From Bergeyella cardium (GTDB lineage Bacteria; Bacteroidota; Bacteroidia; Flavobacteriales; Weeksellaceae), in the NCBI RefSeq assembly GCF_003614945.1, contig NZ_QYCZ01000001.1, forward strand, positions 514,001 to 578,000: 64,000 bases of DNA, in the 5' to 3' direction. A program made the position numbers and the translations under genes. Every line of letters begins with the position of its first letter. Position 1 is the first letter of the stretch. Below, piece after piece: positions 15,566 through 24,780 of this stretch. The notes under the pieces were generated by a model. It was not told the origin of the DNA, searched no databases, and worked only from the letters and a program-made list of their open reading frames with translations.

Positions 15566-16888
15566 ATGAAAAAGTTTTTATTTGGAGCAATAGCAATGCT
15601 CTTGCTAACAATAGTAGGGTGTAGAAATGATGATTTCAATAGCACCCAGCAGATAAAGCCAGTACCTTTTAAGGTTATTACGCATTATGACAGGAGTTAT
15701 GGAGACCAGAAACCCAATGCTGCCTCTGTAACCATTACAAATCTTGAAACTCAGGAGAAAATTGAAAAGCAAACCGATGCGAATGGAGAGGTAAGCCTTT
15801 CAGAATTACTGCCAGGGGAGTATAATGTAAGTATTACTCAGAAGCTATCAGCAGAGAAATTTTTGGAGATATTTGGCTACAACCTCACGGGGCAGGACGA
15901 GATTACATTTAATGGAAGCCAGGAGAAAGTGGTCGTTAATTCCAATACCTCTTCGGTTAGTATTTCATTAACTGCGGGTACAATCGGTAGCTTGGTGCTG
16001 AAACAAATCTACTATGCGGGTTCTGATGTAAAGAAAGGAGCCGTATTTAGAGATCAGTTTGTAGAGATATTTAATAATTCTAATGAGGTACAGTATGCTG
16101 ATGGGCTTTATTTTGCACAACTAAAAGGTAATGGCAGTAAGAAAGTAGATGGATATACATTGGCAAACGGTCAGTATGATTGGAGCAAATCTCCAGGGAA
16201 TAGCATTGGCTCTGCTGCGAATACAGACTATGTATATGCTATTTATGTATATAAAATCCCAGGTACAGGCAAGCAATATCCTATAAACCCAGGGGAGAGT
16301 ATTGTAATAGCAGCTACTGCGATTAATCATAAAGAACCTATTTTGGACAACTCAGGAAACCCTATTAAAATAGAAGATCCAGAACTTACAGTAGATTTAA
16401 AAAATGCAGACTTTGAGGGGTATTTAGGAAATTATAGACAGTCTATAGGTCAGCCTGTTTATTTCACAGATATAGACAACCCAAGTGTTCCAGATTTGGA
16501 AGTTATTCATATGGGAGAAGGAGCTAAGGACTTCTTACTAAACCCACAAGGGAGAGAGTCTATGGTTATTTTCCGCGCTACGGAGGTAGAAGTAGCAGCT
16601 TATCCTAAGGTTTATTTGCCTAATGGAGATAAAAAATATCAGTACCTCAGACTTCCGAACAAAGCTATTATAGATGGCGTAGATCTCAACCTTAAAGACC
16701 AGGGCAGACCAAAACAGCTGGCAGATAATGTAGATTCTCAATATACCTTTACCGCTTTAGGGGCTTATTCTTCATCTTGTGTTATGAGAAAAGTGAAAAC
16801 TACCGTTAATGGTAGAAAGATATTACAGGATACCAATAACTCTCAGCAAGATTTTACAACGGTAAGAGCAAACCCAAGAGGTTTCTAA
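15566..16888 (+). CDS. DUF4876 lipoprotein
   Basis: A 440-residue surface or periplasmic lipoprotein. The signal MKKFLFGAIAMLLLTIVGC puts the lipidated Cys at residue 19. Residues about 35-130 form an Ig/Cna-B-like sandwich (ASVTITNLETQEKIEK, VSLSELLPGEYNVSI). The rest matches my recollection of DUF4876: GSLVLKQIYYAGSD, RDQFVEIFNNSNEVQYADGL and a lamin-tail-like fold. In Bacteroidota this family is usually encoded with a TonB-dependent receptor and a DUF6850 barrel; here the barrel follows 13 nt downstream but no receptor is adjacent. Substrate unknown. Confidence 0.8.
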   Translation: MKKFLFGAIAMLLLTIVGCRNDDFNSTQQIKPVPFKVITHYDRSYGDQKPNAASVTITNLETQEKIEKQTDANGEVSLSELLPGEYNVSITQKLSAEKFLEIFGYNLTGQDEITFNGSQEKVVVNSNTSSVSISLTAGTIGSLVLKQIYYAGSDVKKGAVFRDQFVEIFNNSNEVQYADGLYFAQLKGNGSKKVDGYTLANGQYDWSKSPGNSIGSAANTDYVYAIYVYKIPGTGKQYPINPGESIVIAATAINHKEPILDNSGNPIKIEDPELTVDLKNADFEGYLGNYRQSIGQPVYFTDIDNPSVPDLEVIHMGEGAKDFLLNPQGRESMVIFRATEVEVAAYPKVYLPNGDKKYQYLRLPNKAIIDGVDLNLKDQGRPKQLADNVDSQYTFTALGAYSSSCVMRKVKTTVNGRKILQDTNNSQQDFTTVRANPRGF

Positions 16889-16901
16889 AATCAATAGGTA
16901 T

Positions 16902-18476
16902 ATGATACAATCTGTAAATCAATCAAGCTTGTACTCCACAAGAAAAATACTCTTGTGGGGTATGGCTTTTTTCTCTACCTATCTTTCTGCGCAGGACAGT
17001 TTAATCATTGGGCAAGAGGTGGTGTATAAAGATGAGGTTATCTCCAATCCACATATCGCTTTCCAAAGGTCGTTTCCTAATTATACCGAAACTGCGGTTC
17101 AGCTCAATACAAAGAATTCTCGGTTTAATAGAGTGCAAACCGCCGAGAGTACCTATGATTTTTATTTTAGTTCTAAGGGATTATTCAAGATTAATCCTAA
17201 GCTGTTCATCAGTGGGAATATAGATTTTCATAAGATAAAGGAAAAGCAAGTAGGTAATATTCTACTGGAAGAGCGTACGGATAACCAGTTTGCTGTCAAT
17301 AAACCTTATTATTATGTTAGTAGAAAGGGCGATTGGGATAAGCAGCAATATCATCTGAGAGGGACTATTGCGTATCAGCCGTTTAGTAATATCGTTTTTC
17401 AGGCAATGGCAGATGGGTATTATGATGAGAATTACAGAAATATAGATGCCCGACCGAAAGTGCAGAATGTTAATTATGAATTTGCTTTTAAAGCAGGTTA
17501 TACCTTCCGAAAGCATCAGCTGTTGGCTTTTGTTGGTTATCAGGATTTTCATAAGGATTATCATATCTTTTACGAGAACCCAGAGCTCAATAATATCATT
17601 ACCTATCCAGATACTTTCCTCACTTGGAATCAAGGGTATGGTAATAATTATGTCTCAAACTCTACTTCTGGAATCATCAGAAATGTTTATAAACAGCAGG
17701 GGAATTATTTAGGAGCAGATTATATTTTCTATGGCAAATCATCTCTGCTGAAACTGAGCTATCAGAATAAGTATAGCTTGTTGAAGACCTATGATGATTT
17801 TATTCTCAATTCTAATAAAAAAGAACTCGCTCTCAGAACAGAAACCGATAAATTTTCAGTTTTTTTCAGACATGCTGGTCAGTCTAAAATCTGGGAGACT
17901 TTGCTTATGGCATCTTCGTCATCCAGTATCAACTTTAATTATACAAAGCAGGCATCATCCAATCGCCAAATTAACGAAGAAGTGAGCATTAAAACTCATC
18001 TCTCCTTCCTTAAAAACAACGGCGAAACTACTCGGCTGGGGTTTGGTGCAAAGACAGGGAAATTCTCTACCAAAGATCTTTCCGTGTTTTTAGATAAAAA
18101 TATTTATTATGCAGCATTTAGCCTCGCTTATGGACAGGATTTTAAGCTCTCTCCAAAGAATAAATTCTACTATAATATAGAAGGCAATCTCTACCTGCCT
18201 CTCAAGCATAAATTTGATTATAAGCCCTACCAAAATGTACGGAATAATCAGTTTGTAGATAGCGTAGCCTCGCCAGACCACCTCTATGATACCTCCACAC
18301 GCTGCCAGCCGTTTTTAGAACTCGGTCTTGATACCACCAGAAAATCCTATATGTGGAGACTTTTTGTGAATACCAGTACGACTTTCTTTATTTCAAATCA
18401 AAATTTTAAAGTTCCACATCCATTCAATAAACAACAATCCCTCACTTGGAATATAGGGCTAAAAATTTATAACTAA
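16902..18476 (+). CDS. DUF6850-type outer-membrane beta-barrel protein
   Basis: A 524-residue protein with a signal region ending YLSAQD and many alternating aromatic/hydrophobic strands typical of an outer-membrane barrel (YDFYFSSKGLFKINPKLFIS, AFKAGYTFRKHQLLAFVGYQ). It ends in N-I-G-L-K-I-Y-N, an aromatic-rich last strand. The family call rests on its position directly behind DUF4876 and on general resemblance, so it is less certain than the barrel call. Confidence 0.7.
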   Translation: MIQSVNQSSLYSTRKILLWGMAFFSTYLSAQDSLIIGQEVVYKDEVISNPHIAFQRSFPNYTETAVQLNTKNSRFNRVQTAESTYDFYFSSKGLFKINPKLFISGNIDFHKIKEKQVGNILLEERTDNQFAVNKPYYYVSRKGDWDKQQYHLRGTIAYQPFSNIVFQAMADGYYDENYRNIDARPKVQNVNYEFAFKAGYTFRKHQLLAFVGYQDFHKDYHIFYENPELNNIITYPDTFLTWNQGYGNNYVSNSTSGIIRNVYKQQGNYLGADYIFYGKSSLLKLSYQNKYSLLKTYDDFILNSNKKELALRTETDKFSVFFRHAGQSKIWETLLMASSSSSINFNYTKQASSNRQINEEVSIKTHLSFLKNNGETTRLGFGAKTGKFSTKDLSVFLDKNIYYAAFSLAYGQDFKLSPKNKFYYNIEGNLYLPLKHKFDYKPYQNVRNNQFVDSVASPDHLYDTSTRCQPFLELGLDTTRKSYMWRLFVNTSTTFFISNQNFKVPHPFNKQQSLTWNIGLKIYN

Positions 18477-18533
18477 AATGGGGCTATTAGCCATATGTAG
18501 AAAATCTCTACTTTTACCCAAAATTATCAGCTG

Positions 18534-18707
18534 ATGAAGCAAGAAAAGATTAACAACAACGGTGCAGGGAAATGGAGAAACAGGTTTAAGAAATTAGGCA
18601 TAGCAGGGCTTATATTTTTTACAGTAAAGGGCATTATATCTACTGCTCTTATTTATTTTGCAGGCAAAGGATTTTGGGAAATAATATCAGCATATTTTTC
18701 AAAGTAG
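18534..18707 (+). CDS. Small single-helix membrane protein, 57 residues
   Basis: Encodes MKQEKINNNGAGKWRNRFKK, then a hydrophobic segment LGIAGLIFFTVKGIISTALIY and a short tail ending SAYFSK. A basic N-terminus followed by one helix suggests an inner-membrane protein with its N-terminus in the cytoplasm. It lies 57 nt after the DUF6850 gene on the same strand. I cannot name a family; amino-acid composition and a clean start/stop make it a credible gene. Confidence 0.5.
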   Translation: MKQEKINNNGAGKWRNRFKKLGIAGLIFFTVKGIISTALIYFAGKGFWEIISAYFSK

Positions 18708-18773
18708 AGAATAGAGATCGTCCAATCGGGATAGCTTTTACTTTTATTTTATCTAAAAGGAGGGAGAATATTA

Positions 18774-19319
18774 TTAGTTATGAGAGATTTCATCGGGGGC
18801 ATTTGCCCAGATAAGGTACTCACCACCGAGGCCCGCCATCATTTCTTTCCAAAGATGCTCGTCAGCCTGTAGGGTAAAGTCAAAATTAGTATCAATAACA
18901 ATCCAAAGTTTGTTTTGAATTTCGTAATCGAGCTGCATAGGTGCCCAACTGGAATGGCCATAAAAAATCTTATAATCGAAGAGCATAGTATCGCCATCTG
19001 ATATGGATTGTATAACGGTATCCCAATCTGCAGTGAGGTAATGGGTGTTATTTATCGGGATAAAGTCATTAGTTACGGGCGGATTCTTTCCGATGATAGA
19101 AAACTTGGTTACATCTACAGGACCGCCACATTGGAGCTCAAACTGAAAGAAATTACTGATTTTTATGGGTCTTATCTGCTTGCTAAACTTCTTGTTAAGG
19201 ATATAACCGAGTGCTCCGTTCTGGTCGTGTTCAACGATTAAGACAACGGAACGATAAAATAAGTCCCGAGAGGCATCGGGAGTGGAGATTAATACTTTAC
19301 CTTTGCAAGACAAATTCAT
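18774..19319 (-). CDS. yqgE: YqgE/AlgH family protein
   Basis: A 181-residue cytoplasmic protein of the YqgE/AlgH family (UPF0301). Diagnostic segments are GKVLISTPDASRDLFYRSVVLIVEHDQNGALGYILNK near the N-terminus, FQFELQCGGPV, and FYGHSSWAPMQLDYEI. The molecular function is unknown. The -7 box lies 5 nt before the ATG, predicting a leaderless mRNA, and the promoter of the divergent pdxH gene lies within its first codons. Confidence 0.9.
   Translation of the reverse strand: MNLSCKGKVLISTPDASRDLFYRSVVLIVEHDQNGALGYILNKKFSKQIRPIKISNFFQFELQCGGPVDVTKFSIIGKNPPVTNDFIPINNTHYLTADWDTVIQSISDGDTMLFDYKIFYGHSSWAPMQLDYEIQNKLWIVIDTNFDFTLQADEHLWKEMMAGLGGEYLIWANAPDEISHN
19298..19305 (+). promoter_or_regulatory. 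-7 promoter box for pdxH, inside yqgE
   Basis: TACCTTTG on the plus strand, 37 nt before the pdxH ATG. It lies in codons 5-8 of the divergent yqgE gene. Confidence 0.5.
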
Positions 19320-19324
19320 AATTT

Positions 19325-19332
19325 CAAAAATA
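19325..19332 (-). promoter_or_regulatory. yqgE -7 promoter box next to the start codon
   Basis: TATTTTTG on the minus strand, then five bases, then ATG at 19319. The RNA start is expected on or within a base or two of the ATG. Confidence 0.55.
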
Positions 19333-19342
19333 ATAATTTCTA

Positions 19343-19987
19343 ATGGAAAATCTACACGACAGAAGAAAAATTTATGATAAATATGAGCTGAGAGAGGCTG
19401 AGATGAAGGGAAATCCGATGGAACAGTTCAGGGATTGGCTCTTTGATGCAGAAGGAAGCGGATTAATCTCGGAAGCGAATGCAATGGCGGTATCAACGGT
19501 GGAATCTGATGGGTGTGCGAGGACGAGAATGGTGCTACTGAAGGCATATACCTATGAAGGCTTTATATTTTATACGAATTATAGGAGTAGAAAGGGGGAG
19601 GCACTGGCTCGTAATCCGAAGGCGTGCTTACACTTCTTTTGGCCGGGCTTAGAGCGGCAGGTGATTATAAAATCTGTGGTGGAGAAGCTGGCTGAGAACC
19701 TGAGTGATGGCTATTTTGCTGAGCGGCCGAGAGGAAGCCAATTGGGTGCGGTAATTTCGCCACAGAGTAGCATTATTCCAGACAAAAACTACCTTGAAAA
19801 CAAGCTGAGGGAGGCTGAAAAGGCGTATGCGGGGAAGGAAGTGCCGAGACCGGAGCATTGGGGAGGGTATCTTGCGCGACCTTATGAGATTGAGTTCTGG
19901 CAAGGGCGGCCGAACCGATTACACGACCGTATTCTTTATACTTTAGGTGAGGATTATGACTGGCAACGGGTGCGATTAGCTCCTTAA
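19343..19987 (+). CDS. pdxH: Pyridoxamine/pyridoxine 5'-phosphate oxidase
   Basis: FMN-dependent enzyme that makes pyridoxal 5'-phosphate from pyridoxine or pyridoxamine phosphate. At 214 residues it has the family length. Motifs: GNPMEQFRDWLFDAEGSG, EANAMAVSTVESDGCARTRMVLLKAY (FMN and substrate contacts), YTNYRSRKGEALARNPKACLHFFW, and the C-terminal EFWQGRPNRLHDRI signature ending VRLAP. The EamA transporter gene follows after 25 nt, probably in one transcript. Confidence 0.95.
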   Translation: MENLHDRRKIYDKYELREAEMKGNPMEQFRDWLFDAEGSGLISEANAMAVSTVESDGCARTRMVLLKAYTYEGFIFYTNYRSRKGEALARNPKACLHFFWPGLERQVIIKSVVEKLAENLSDGYFAERPRGSQLGAVISPQSSIIPDKNYLENKLREAEKAYAGKEVPRPEHWGGYLARPYEIEFWQGRPNRLHDRILYTLGEDYDWQRVRLAP

Positions 19988-20012
19988 TCTGCGAATTATC
20001 GTTTTTATATCT

Positions 20013-20897
20013 ATGCAGAAATCTGTTTTATTGAGGTTGCACTTTATTGTATTCTTGTGGGGCTTTACTGCGGTATTGGGGAAGCTGATTAGTGTAGATG
20101 CTTATCGGCTTACCTTTTTTAGGATGGGTTTTGCTGCGTTATTTCTCTTTATTTCTAATCGATTTATTTTACGAAACCGAATGAATATCTCGCTGAGGCT
20201 GTTGCTTCAGCTTTTTGGGGTTGGGAGCTTGATGGCTGGGCATTGGATATTGTTTTTTCTTTCGATAAAGGTGGCGAATGTGGCGATTGCGCTGTCTTGT
20301 ATGTCTCTCTCGACGCTATTTGCGGCGCTTATTGAGCCACTTATCTTCGGGAGGAGGGTGGATTTGAGGGAAATCATCATCGGAATTATCATTGTTGGGT
20401 GTATTCTTTTGATTTTTAATGCAGAAATGGAGTATGAAATGGGGATTATGTATGGGATTATCTGTGCATTGCTGGGGACGCTCTTTTCGGTGCTGAATGG
20501 GAAGATGTATGGGCGTACGGCGTCTGGAAATATTATTTTTTACGAGATATTTGGGGGTACGGTGGTGCTTTTTTTCTATTTTTTATTAACGGGACAGGGG
20601 GAAATATTGGATATGAGTGAAATAAGTTGGCAAAATTTATCGTTGATAGTCTTGTTATCAGGGGTATTTACGGCATATCCGATGCTGGAGTCTGTAAATC
20701 TGATGAAGTACATCTCGCCATTTACGATAATACTGACGGTGAACTTAGAACCTGTGTATGGAATTGTGCTGGCGTACTTGATTTTTGGGGAAACAGAGCA
20801 TATGACGCCTGTATTCTACCTCTCGGCGGGAGTGATGATATTTTCTATTTTTGCAAATGGATATTTGAAAGCGAAACGGAAGCTGAAACGGCATTAA
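20013..20897 (+). CDS. EamA-type drug/metabolite transporter
   Basis: A 294-residue integral membrane protein with about ten helices formed by two EamA repeats; the first carries FIVFLWGFTAVLGKLISVDA and TFFRMGFAALFLFI, the second LGTLFSVLNGKMYGRTA and ILTVNLEPVYGIVLAYLIFGE (the characteristic NLEPVYG motif). It probably exports a small metabolite; substrate unknown. Its stop codon lies inside the first of two 21-bp tandem units that lead into the next gene. Confidence 0.88.
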   Translation: MQKSVLLRLHFIVFLWGFTAVLGKLISVDAYRLTFFRMGFAALFLFISNRFILRNRMNISLRLLLQLFGVGSLMAGHWILFFLSIKVANVAIALSCMSLSTLFAALIEPLIFGRRVDLREIIIGIIIVGCILLIFNAEMEYEMGIMYGIICALLGTLFSVLNGKMYGRTASGNIIFYEIFGGTVVLFFYFLLTGQGEILDMSEISWQNLSLIVLLSGVFTAYPMLESVNLMKYISPFTIILTVNLEPVYGIVLAYLIFGETEHMTPVFYLSAGVMIFSIFANGYLKAKRKLKRH

Positions 20898-20932
20898 ATA
20901 CTATTAAAATAGCATTAAATACAATTAAAACT
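20891..20932. repeat. Two tandem 21-bp units before the PorV2-like start codon
   Basis: Units at 20891-20911 and 20912-20932 both begin GCATTAAATAC and continue A/T-ATTAAAA. Three mismatches separate them. They span the stop codon of the transporter gene and end exactly at the ATG of the next gene. Confidence 0.7.
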
Positions 20933-22003
20933 ATGAAAAAGACGATATTTTTTATCCTTGCGATGGGCTTTTCTGGGCTTGGTGCGCAGGTTGTGAGGAA
21001 GTATTCTAATGAATTTTTGAATATTGGCGCTGGTGCGCGGGGATTGGCGCTTGGAGGGGCGGTAGTATCTCATCAAGAGGATGTTTATTCGCCAATGTGG
21101 AACCCAGCGGGGCTTATGGGCGTGGATGACGGCTGGCAAGCGGCGGGGATGCACGCAGAGTACTTTGAATCGATAGCAAAATACGATTATCTTGCCTTTG
21201 CAAAGCCGCTGGAGGGTAATTCGGGGGTGTTTGGGGTGTCATTGGTTCGATTGGGGGTTGATAATATATTGGATACGACGAAACTCATCGATACTGAGGG
21301 GAATATTGATTATGATAAGATACGAAAGTTCTCTCAGGCGGATTATGCGGGAATTATTTCGTATGCTTTTCGGGCGAATAGCCGACTAAGTGTGGGGGTG
21401 AATGCGAAAATCGTCCATAGGAATGTGGGTAAGTTTGCCAACTCCTTTGGTTTTGGCTTTGATGTGGGTGCGATGTATCGTACTGAGAGTGATTGGGCTT
21501 TTGGTGCGATGCTTCGTGATGCGACGACGACGACAAACTTCTGGGATATTAATAGAAAGGAGCTCTCCACAATTGTTAATGGGCAGGAGTTTAACCCTGT
21601 GCCAAAGCAAAAGTTGGAAATCACCACACCGAAGCTCAATTTGGCAGCGAGTAAGAAATTTGAGCTGAGTAGAGAGCTTGATTTGCTACCAGAAGTGGGC
21701 GTTAATGTAGATTTTGCAAAGACTTCAGCGCTTGTATCGACAGATTTTGCGAGTATTACGCCTTTTGCAGGAGCGGAACTGAAATATCAGGATATGATTT
21801 TCGTTCGTCTTGGGGTGAATAGGTTCCAAACCATAACCGATATTGAAGATCTGAAGCGAAAAGTATCTTTCCAACCAAGTGCTGGCGTGGGAATTAAGTA
21901 TAAAGGGCTCAGTCTGGACTATGCAATAACCAACTCGGGCATTAGTGGGTCTAATTTCTACTCGAATTTCTTTTCTCTAAAGTTTGAAATCAATAAATTC
22001 TAA
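20933..22003 (+). CDS. PorV/PorQ-family outer-membrane protein (PorV2-like)
   Basis: A 356-residue outer-membrane protein related to type IX secretion components PorV and PorQ. The start at 20933 gives a signal peptide (MKKTIFFILAMGFSGLGAQ); an in-frame ATG at 20627 lies inside the transporter gene in another frame. Family signature: NEFLNIGAGARGLALGGAVV, then DVYSPMWNPAGL. The last strand ends NFFSLKFEINKF. PorV itself shuttles T9SS cargo at the outer membrane; whether this paralogue does so is not known. It may be transcribed with pdxH and the transporter. Confidence 0.82.
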   Translation: MKKTIFFILAMGFSGLGAQVVRKYSNEFLNIGAGARGLALGGAVVSHQEDVYSPMWNPAGLMGVDDGWQAAGMHAEYFESIAKYDYLAFAKPLEGNSGVFGVSLVRLGVDNILDTTKLIDTEGNIDYDKIRKFSQADYAGIISYAFRANSRLSVGVNAKIVHRNVGKFANSFGFGFDVGAMYRTESDWAFGAMLRDATTTTNFWDINRKELSTIVNGQEFNPVPKQKLEITTPKLNLAASKKFELSRELDLLPEVGVNVDFAKTSALVSTDFASITPFAGAELKYQDMIFVRLGVNRFQTITDIEDLKRKVSFQPSAGVGIKYKGLSLDYAITNSGISGSNFYSNFFSLKFEINKF

Positions 22004-22287
22004 GAAACCAAAGAAAAATTTCCCGCTATAAAGGAGATTTTTTTTATTGCATAAGAAAAATCGTATAATGGACAGTGAGCCATAAGCAATAGTCTTTAGG
22101 TTATTAGCTGTTAGTACTCGAGATATTAATGTAATTCCTTGTACTTGGTGAATGCTTTGATTTTTGGAAATTATTTTTCTGAGTATCACTCATAAATAAT
22201 GGTAGATTTAGATAGATAACCTCCACCAGCTATGGTGTATAGCTCCAATATTTTTCGTAACTATGCAAGGTTTTAAATTAAATACTT
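22004..22287. other. Intergenic region with TAGC-rich repeat
   Basis: A TAGC-type low-complexity stretch lies at about 22079-22115 (AGCCATAAGCAATAG, TTATTAGCTGTTAG). A near-consensus -7 box TATTTTTC (22250-22257) lies 30 nt before lemA. No gene is seen. Confidence 0.4.
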
Positions 22288-22842
22288 ATGAGCACACAAG
22301 TTATCGTTCTTATTGTCATTGGAGTGGTTGCACTTCTTTTTATCTTGATGTATAATAGCCTTGTAAAGCTGAGAATGCTGGTACAGGAGGCGTGGAGTGG
22401 CATAGAGGTTTTCCTCAAAAAGAGGCACGACCTTATCCCGAACCTCGTGGAAATTGTAAAAGGCTATGCAGAGCACGAGAAATCAGTATTTAAGGAAGTT
22501 ACCGAGGCGAGAAGCAAAGCAATATCTGCAAGCACCACAGAGGGCAAGGCAGAGGCGGAGAAAGCATTGAGCCACGCAATGCTCCACCTGAATGCAGTGG
22601 TAGAGAGCTACCCAGACCTTAAAGCGAATACCAACTTCCTACAGCTCCAGAGCCAGCTGACGGAGATAGAGGACAGTATAGAGTCCGCCCGCAGGTACTA
22701 TAATGGCACCGTGAGGGAGCAGAATACCGCAATACAGACCTTCCCGAAAAATATCGTTGCGGGGATGTTTGGCTTCCGTACTTCACCGTTCTTCGAGTTG
22801 GAAAACCCTGCCGAGAGAGCCGTTCCACAAGTGAAATTCTAA
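22288..22842 (+). CDS. lemA: LemA family protein
   Basis: A 184-residue protein with one N-terminal transmembrane helix (VIVLIVIGVVALLFILMYN) and a long helical domain. Family motifs are AWSGIEVFLKKRHDLIPNLVEIVKGYAEHE, the TSNFLQ-like segment NTNFLQLQSQLTEIEDSIESARRYYNGTVRE, and FPKNIVAGMFGF at the end. The role of LemA is not established. It forms a two-gene operon with the DUF2207 protein 18 nt downstream, a very common pairing. Confidence 0.93.
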   Translation: MSTQVIVLIVIGVVALLFILMYNSLVKLRMLVQEAWSGIEVFLKKRHDLIPNLVEIVKGYAEHEKSVFKEVTEARSKAISASTTEGKAEAEKALSHAMLHLNAVVESYPDLKANTNFLQLQSQLTEIEDSIESARRYYNGTVREQNTAIQTFPKNIVAGMFGFRTSPFFELENPAERAVPQVKF

Positions 22843-22860
22843 TCCATTAATCACAAAACG

Positions 22861-24780
22861 ATGAGAATATTTTCTTTCCTGTTGATATTTCTCTTCGCTC
22901 AGTCTTTTGCCCAGCAGGCGAGTGGCGATTCTTTGGGCTATCCTAAATATTATGAAAATGATGTTGAGGGTATTCTTAGCTTTAAATCCTTTATCAATGT
23001 AGATAAAGACCCGAAGACCATCAAGGTAAAGGAGCAGATTAAAGTGCGCTCAAAGGGTGAAGAAATCAAGCGTGGTATTGTAAGGAGCCTCCCTCTTAGC
23101 CGTGAGCTGAAGGGGAGAAGACTAAAGGTGAAAACCGAAATCCTCTCCGTGAAAAAGGACGGAGAAGCCGTACCTTACAAGACCAAAACAGAAGACGAAC
23201 TCAAAATCTATATCGGGAGCGAAGACACCTACCTGAGTGAGGGCGATTATGAATACGAGATAGAATATACAGCGACCAACCAGATTGGCTTTTATAATGA
23301 CTTTGATGAGCTCTATTGGAATGTGAGCGGCAACGGATGGAGCTTTGATATCGGCTTATGCGAAGCGACCATTACCTTCCCTAAGGGTGCGGAAATCCTG
23401 CAACAAGCCTGCTATACGGGTGCAGCAGGTTCTACCGATCACGACTGCTCCAGCAAGCTCCTCTCTAAAAATGTAATCCACTTTCAGGCGTATCATCTCG
23501 CGCCACACGAAGGGCTTACCGTAGCGGCGGGAATAAAGAAAGGCATTATCCAAGAGCCAGAACCGCCCACTTTTGGAGAGCAGTACTTTATGCTATTCCT
23601 CATCCTTCTTATAAGCCTTGTGGGGAGCTTTTTCCTTTACAGGAGGTGGCAGGCAGAGGGCAAAGACCCAGAAAAGCCTTTAGTTATCCCTCAATACTCA
23701 GTGCCGAGGAAATTATCGGTGGCAGATTTGGGCTATATCCTTAAAGAGGACTTTGATAAAAAGCTGGTCTCCGCATCGCTCACCCATCTGGCAGTGAAGA
23801 AGTACATTAAAATCGAGGAGGAGGGTAAGCGCGTTTTTAAAATCATCAAACTGAAAGATGCCAGCGAAGACCTGCCAGAAGAGGAGCAAATACTCTTGAG
23901 ACGCCTCTTTAAAAACGGAAGAAAGAGCTTCACCATAGAGTCGAGCTATGATGAGGAGATGGAGCGTATGGTAGAGAAATTCCGAGTATCCGTAACCTTT
24001 AAATACACTAAACTCTTAGAAACAAAGCTCAATCTCAAGGCTTCGCTAAGGGCGATAGGAGTTTTTCTTCTCTCCTTGATGTCGCTCGGAGTTCTGCATA
24101 CTTTCTACTTTAATTCGGATTGGGGCGGTCTTCTCACTTTGGCAATGACTATAGGGATTGTCTTTTTTGGGGTATTAATCGTTTGCTTCTGGCCGATGCG
24201 CTATCTCGCTTTCAGGATTTTCTTGCTCGTTGTTATCGGGTTGGAAGTGGTAGGATCGGTTTTCTTTCTCGGTTCGCTCTATGACCCAGATGATATTTCC
24301 TTTTCCTCCCTTATGGTTTTCGGCTGTATCGGTGCTCAGGTGATGTTCTATTATGCTTATCTGATGACGCAGCCAGACGCAGAGAAGCTGAAGATACAAT
24401 CGGAGATTGAGGGCTTTAAAATGTATTTGGGCGCTGCTGAGACCAAGCTGATGCAGTTCCACAACCCACCGAAGATGACGCCAGAAGTCTTCCAAAAGTA
24501 CCTTCCGTATGCGATGGTTCTGGGTGTGCAGAACATCTGGGGCAAGAAGTTTAGCAATGTCCTCAATACAATGTCCGAAGAAGAGCGAGAGGCATACGAG
24601 GCGAGTGCTCCTTATGTAAGTGCAGCGCTGTACAGCAGCTTGGCGAGCTCCATCAGTGTATCGAGCATTGCTCCGACCTCCAGCTCTAATGTGGGCTCGT
24701 CCTCCTCTTGGTCGAGTGGTTCCTCTGGTGGGGGCTTCTCTGGCGGCGGAGGAGGAGGAGGTGGTGGCGGCGGCTGGTAA
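22861..24780 (+). CDS. DUF2207 membrane protein with poly-glycine tail
   Basis: A 639-residue predicted membrane protein. A signal peptide (MRIFSFLLIFLFAQSFAQ) is followed by an extracytoplasmic beta-rich DUF2207 domain (about 25-230, with GFYNDFDELYWNVSGNGW), a transmembrane helix near 240 (YFMLFLILLISLVGSFFLY), a cytoplasmic part, two to four further helices (about 395-505), and a Ser-rich stretch ending in an unbroken run of eleven glycines and a final Trp. This layout is shared by DUF2207 proteins encoded after lemA. Function unknown. Confidence 0.9.
   Translation: MRIFSFLLIFLFAQSFAQQASGDSLGYPKYYENDVEGILSFKSFINVDKDPKTIKVKEQIKVRSKGEEIKRGIVRSLPLSRELKGRRLKVKTEILSVKKDGEAVPYKTKTEDELKIYIGSEDTYLSEGDYEYEIEYTATNQIGFYNDFDELYWNVSGNGWSFDIGLCEATITFPKGAEILQQACYTGAAGSTDHDCSSKLLSKNVIHFQAYHLAPHEGLTVAAGIKKGIIQEPEPPTFGEQYFMLFLILLISLVGSFFLYRRWQAEGKDPEKPLVIPQYSVPRKLSVADLGYILKEDFDKKLVSASLTHLAVKKYIKIEEEGKRVFKIIKLKDASEDLPEEEQILLRRLFKNGRKSFTIESSYDEEMERMVEKFRVSVTFKYTKLLETKLNLKASLRAIGVFLLSLMSLGVLHTFYFNSDWGGLLTLAMTIGIVFFGVLIVCFWPMRYLAFRIFLLVVIGLEVVGSVFFLGSLYDPDDISFSSLMVFGCIGAQVMFYYAYLMTQPDAEKLKIQSEIEGFKMYLGAAETKLMQFHNPPKMTPEVFQKYLPYAMVLGVQNIWGKKFSNVLNTMSEEEREAYEASAPYVSAALYSSLASSISVSSIAPTSSSNVGSSSSWSSGSSGGGFSGGGGGGGGGGGW

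Noticed and set aside
20627-20932. Long N-terminal extension of the PorV2-like protein
   Set aside because: It lies within the EamA transporter gene in another frame; the ATG at 20933 starts a clean signal peptide.
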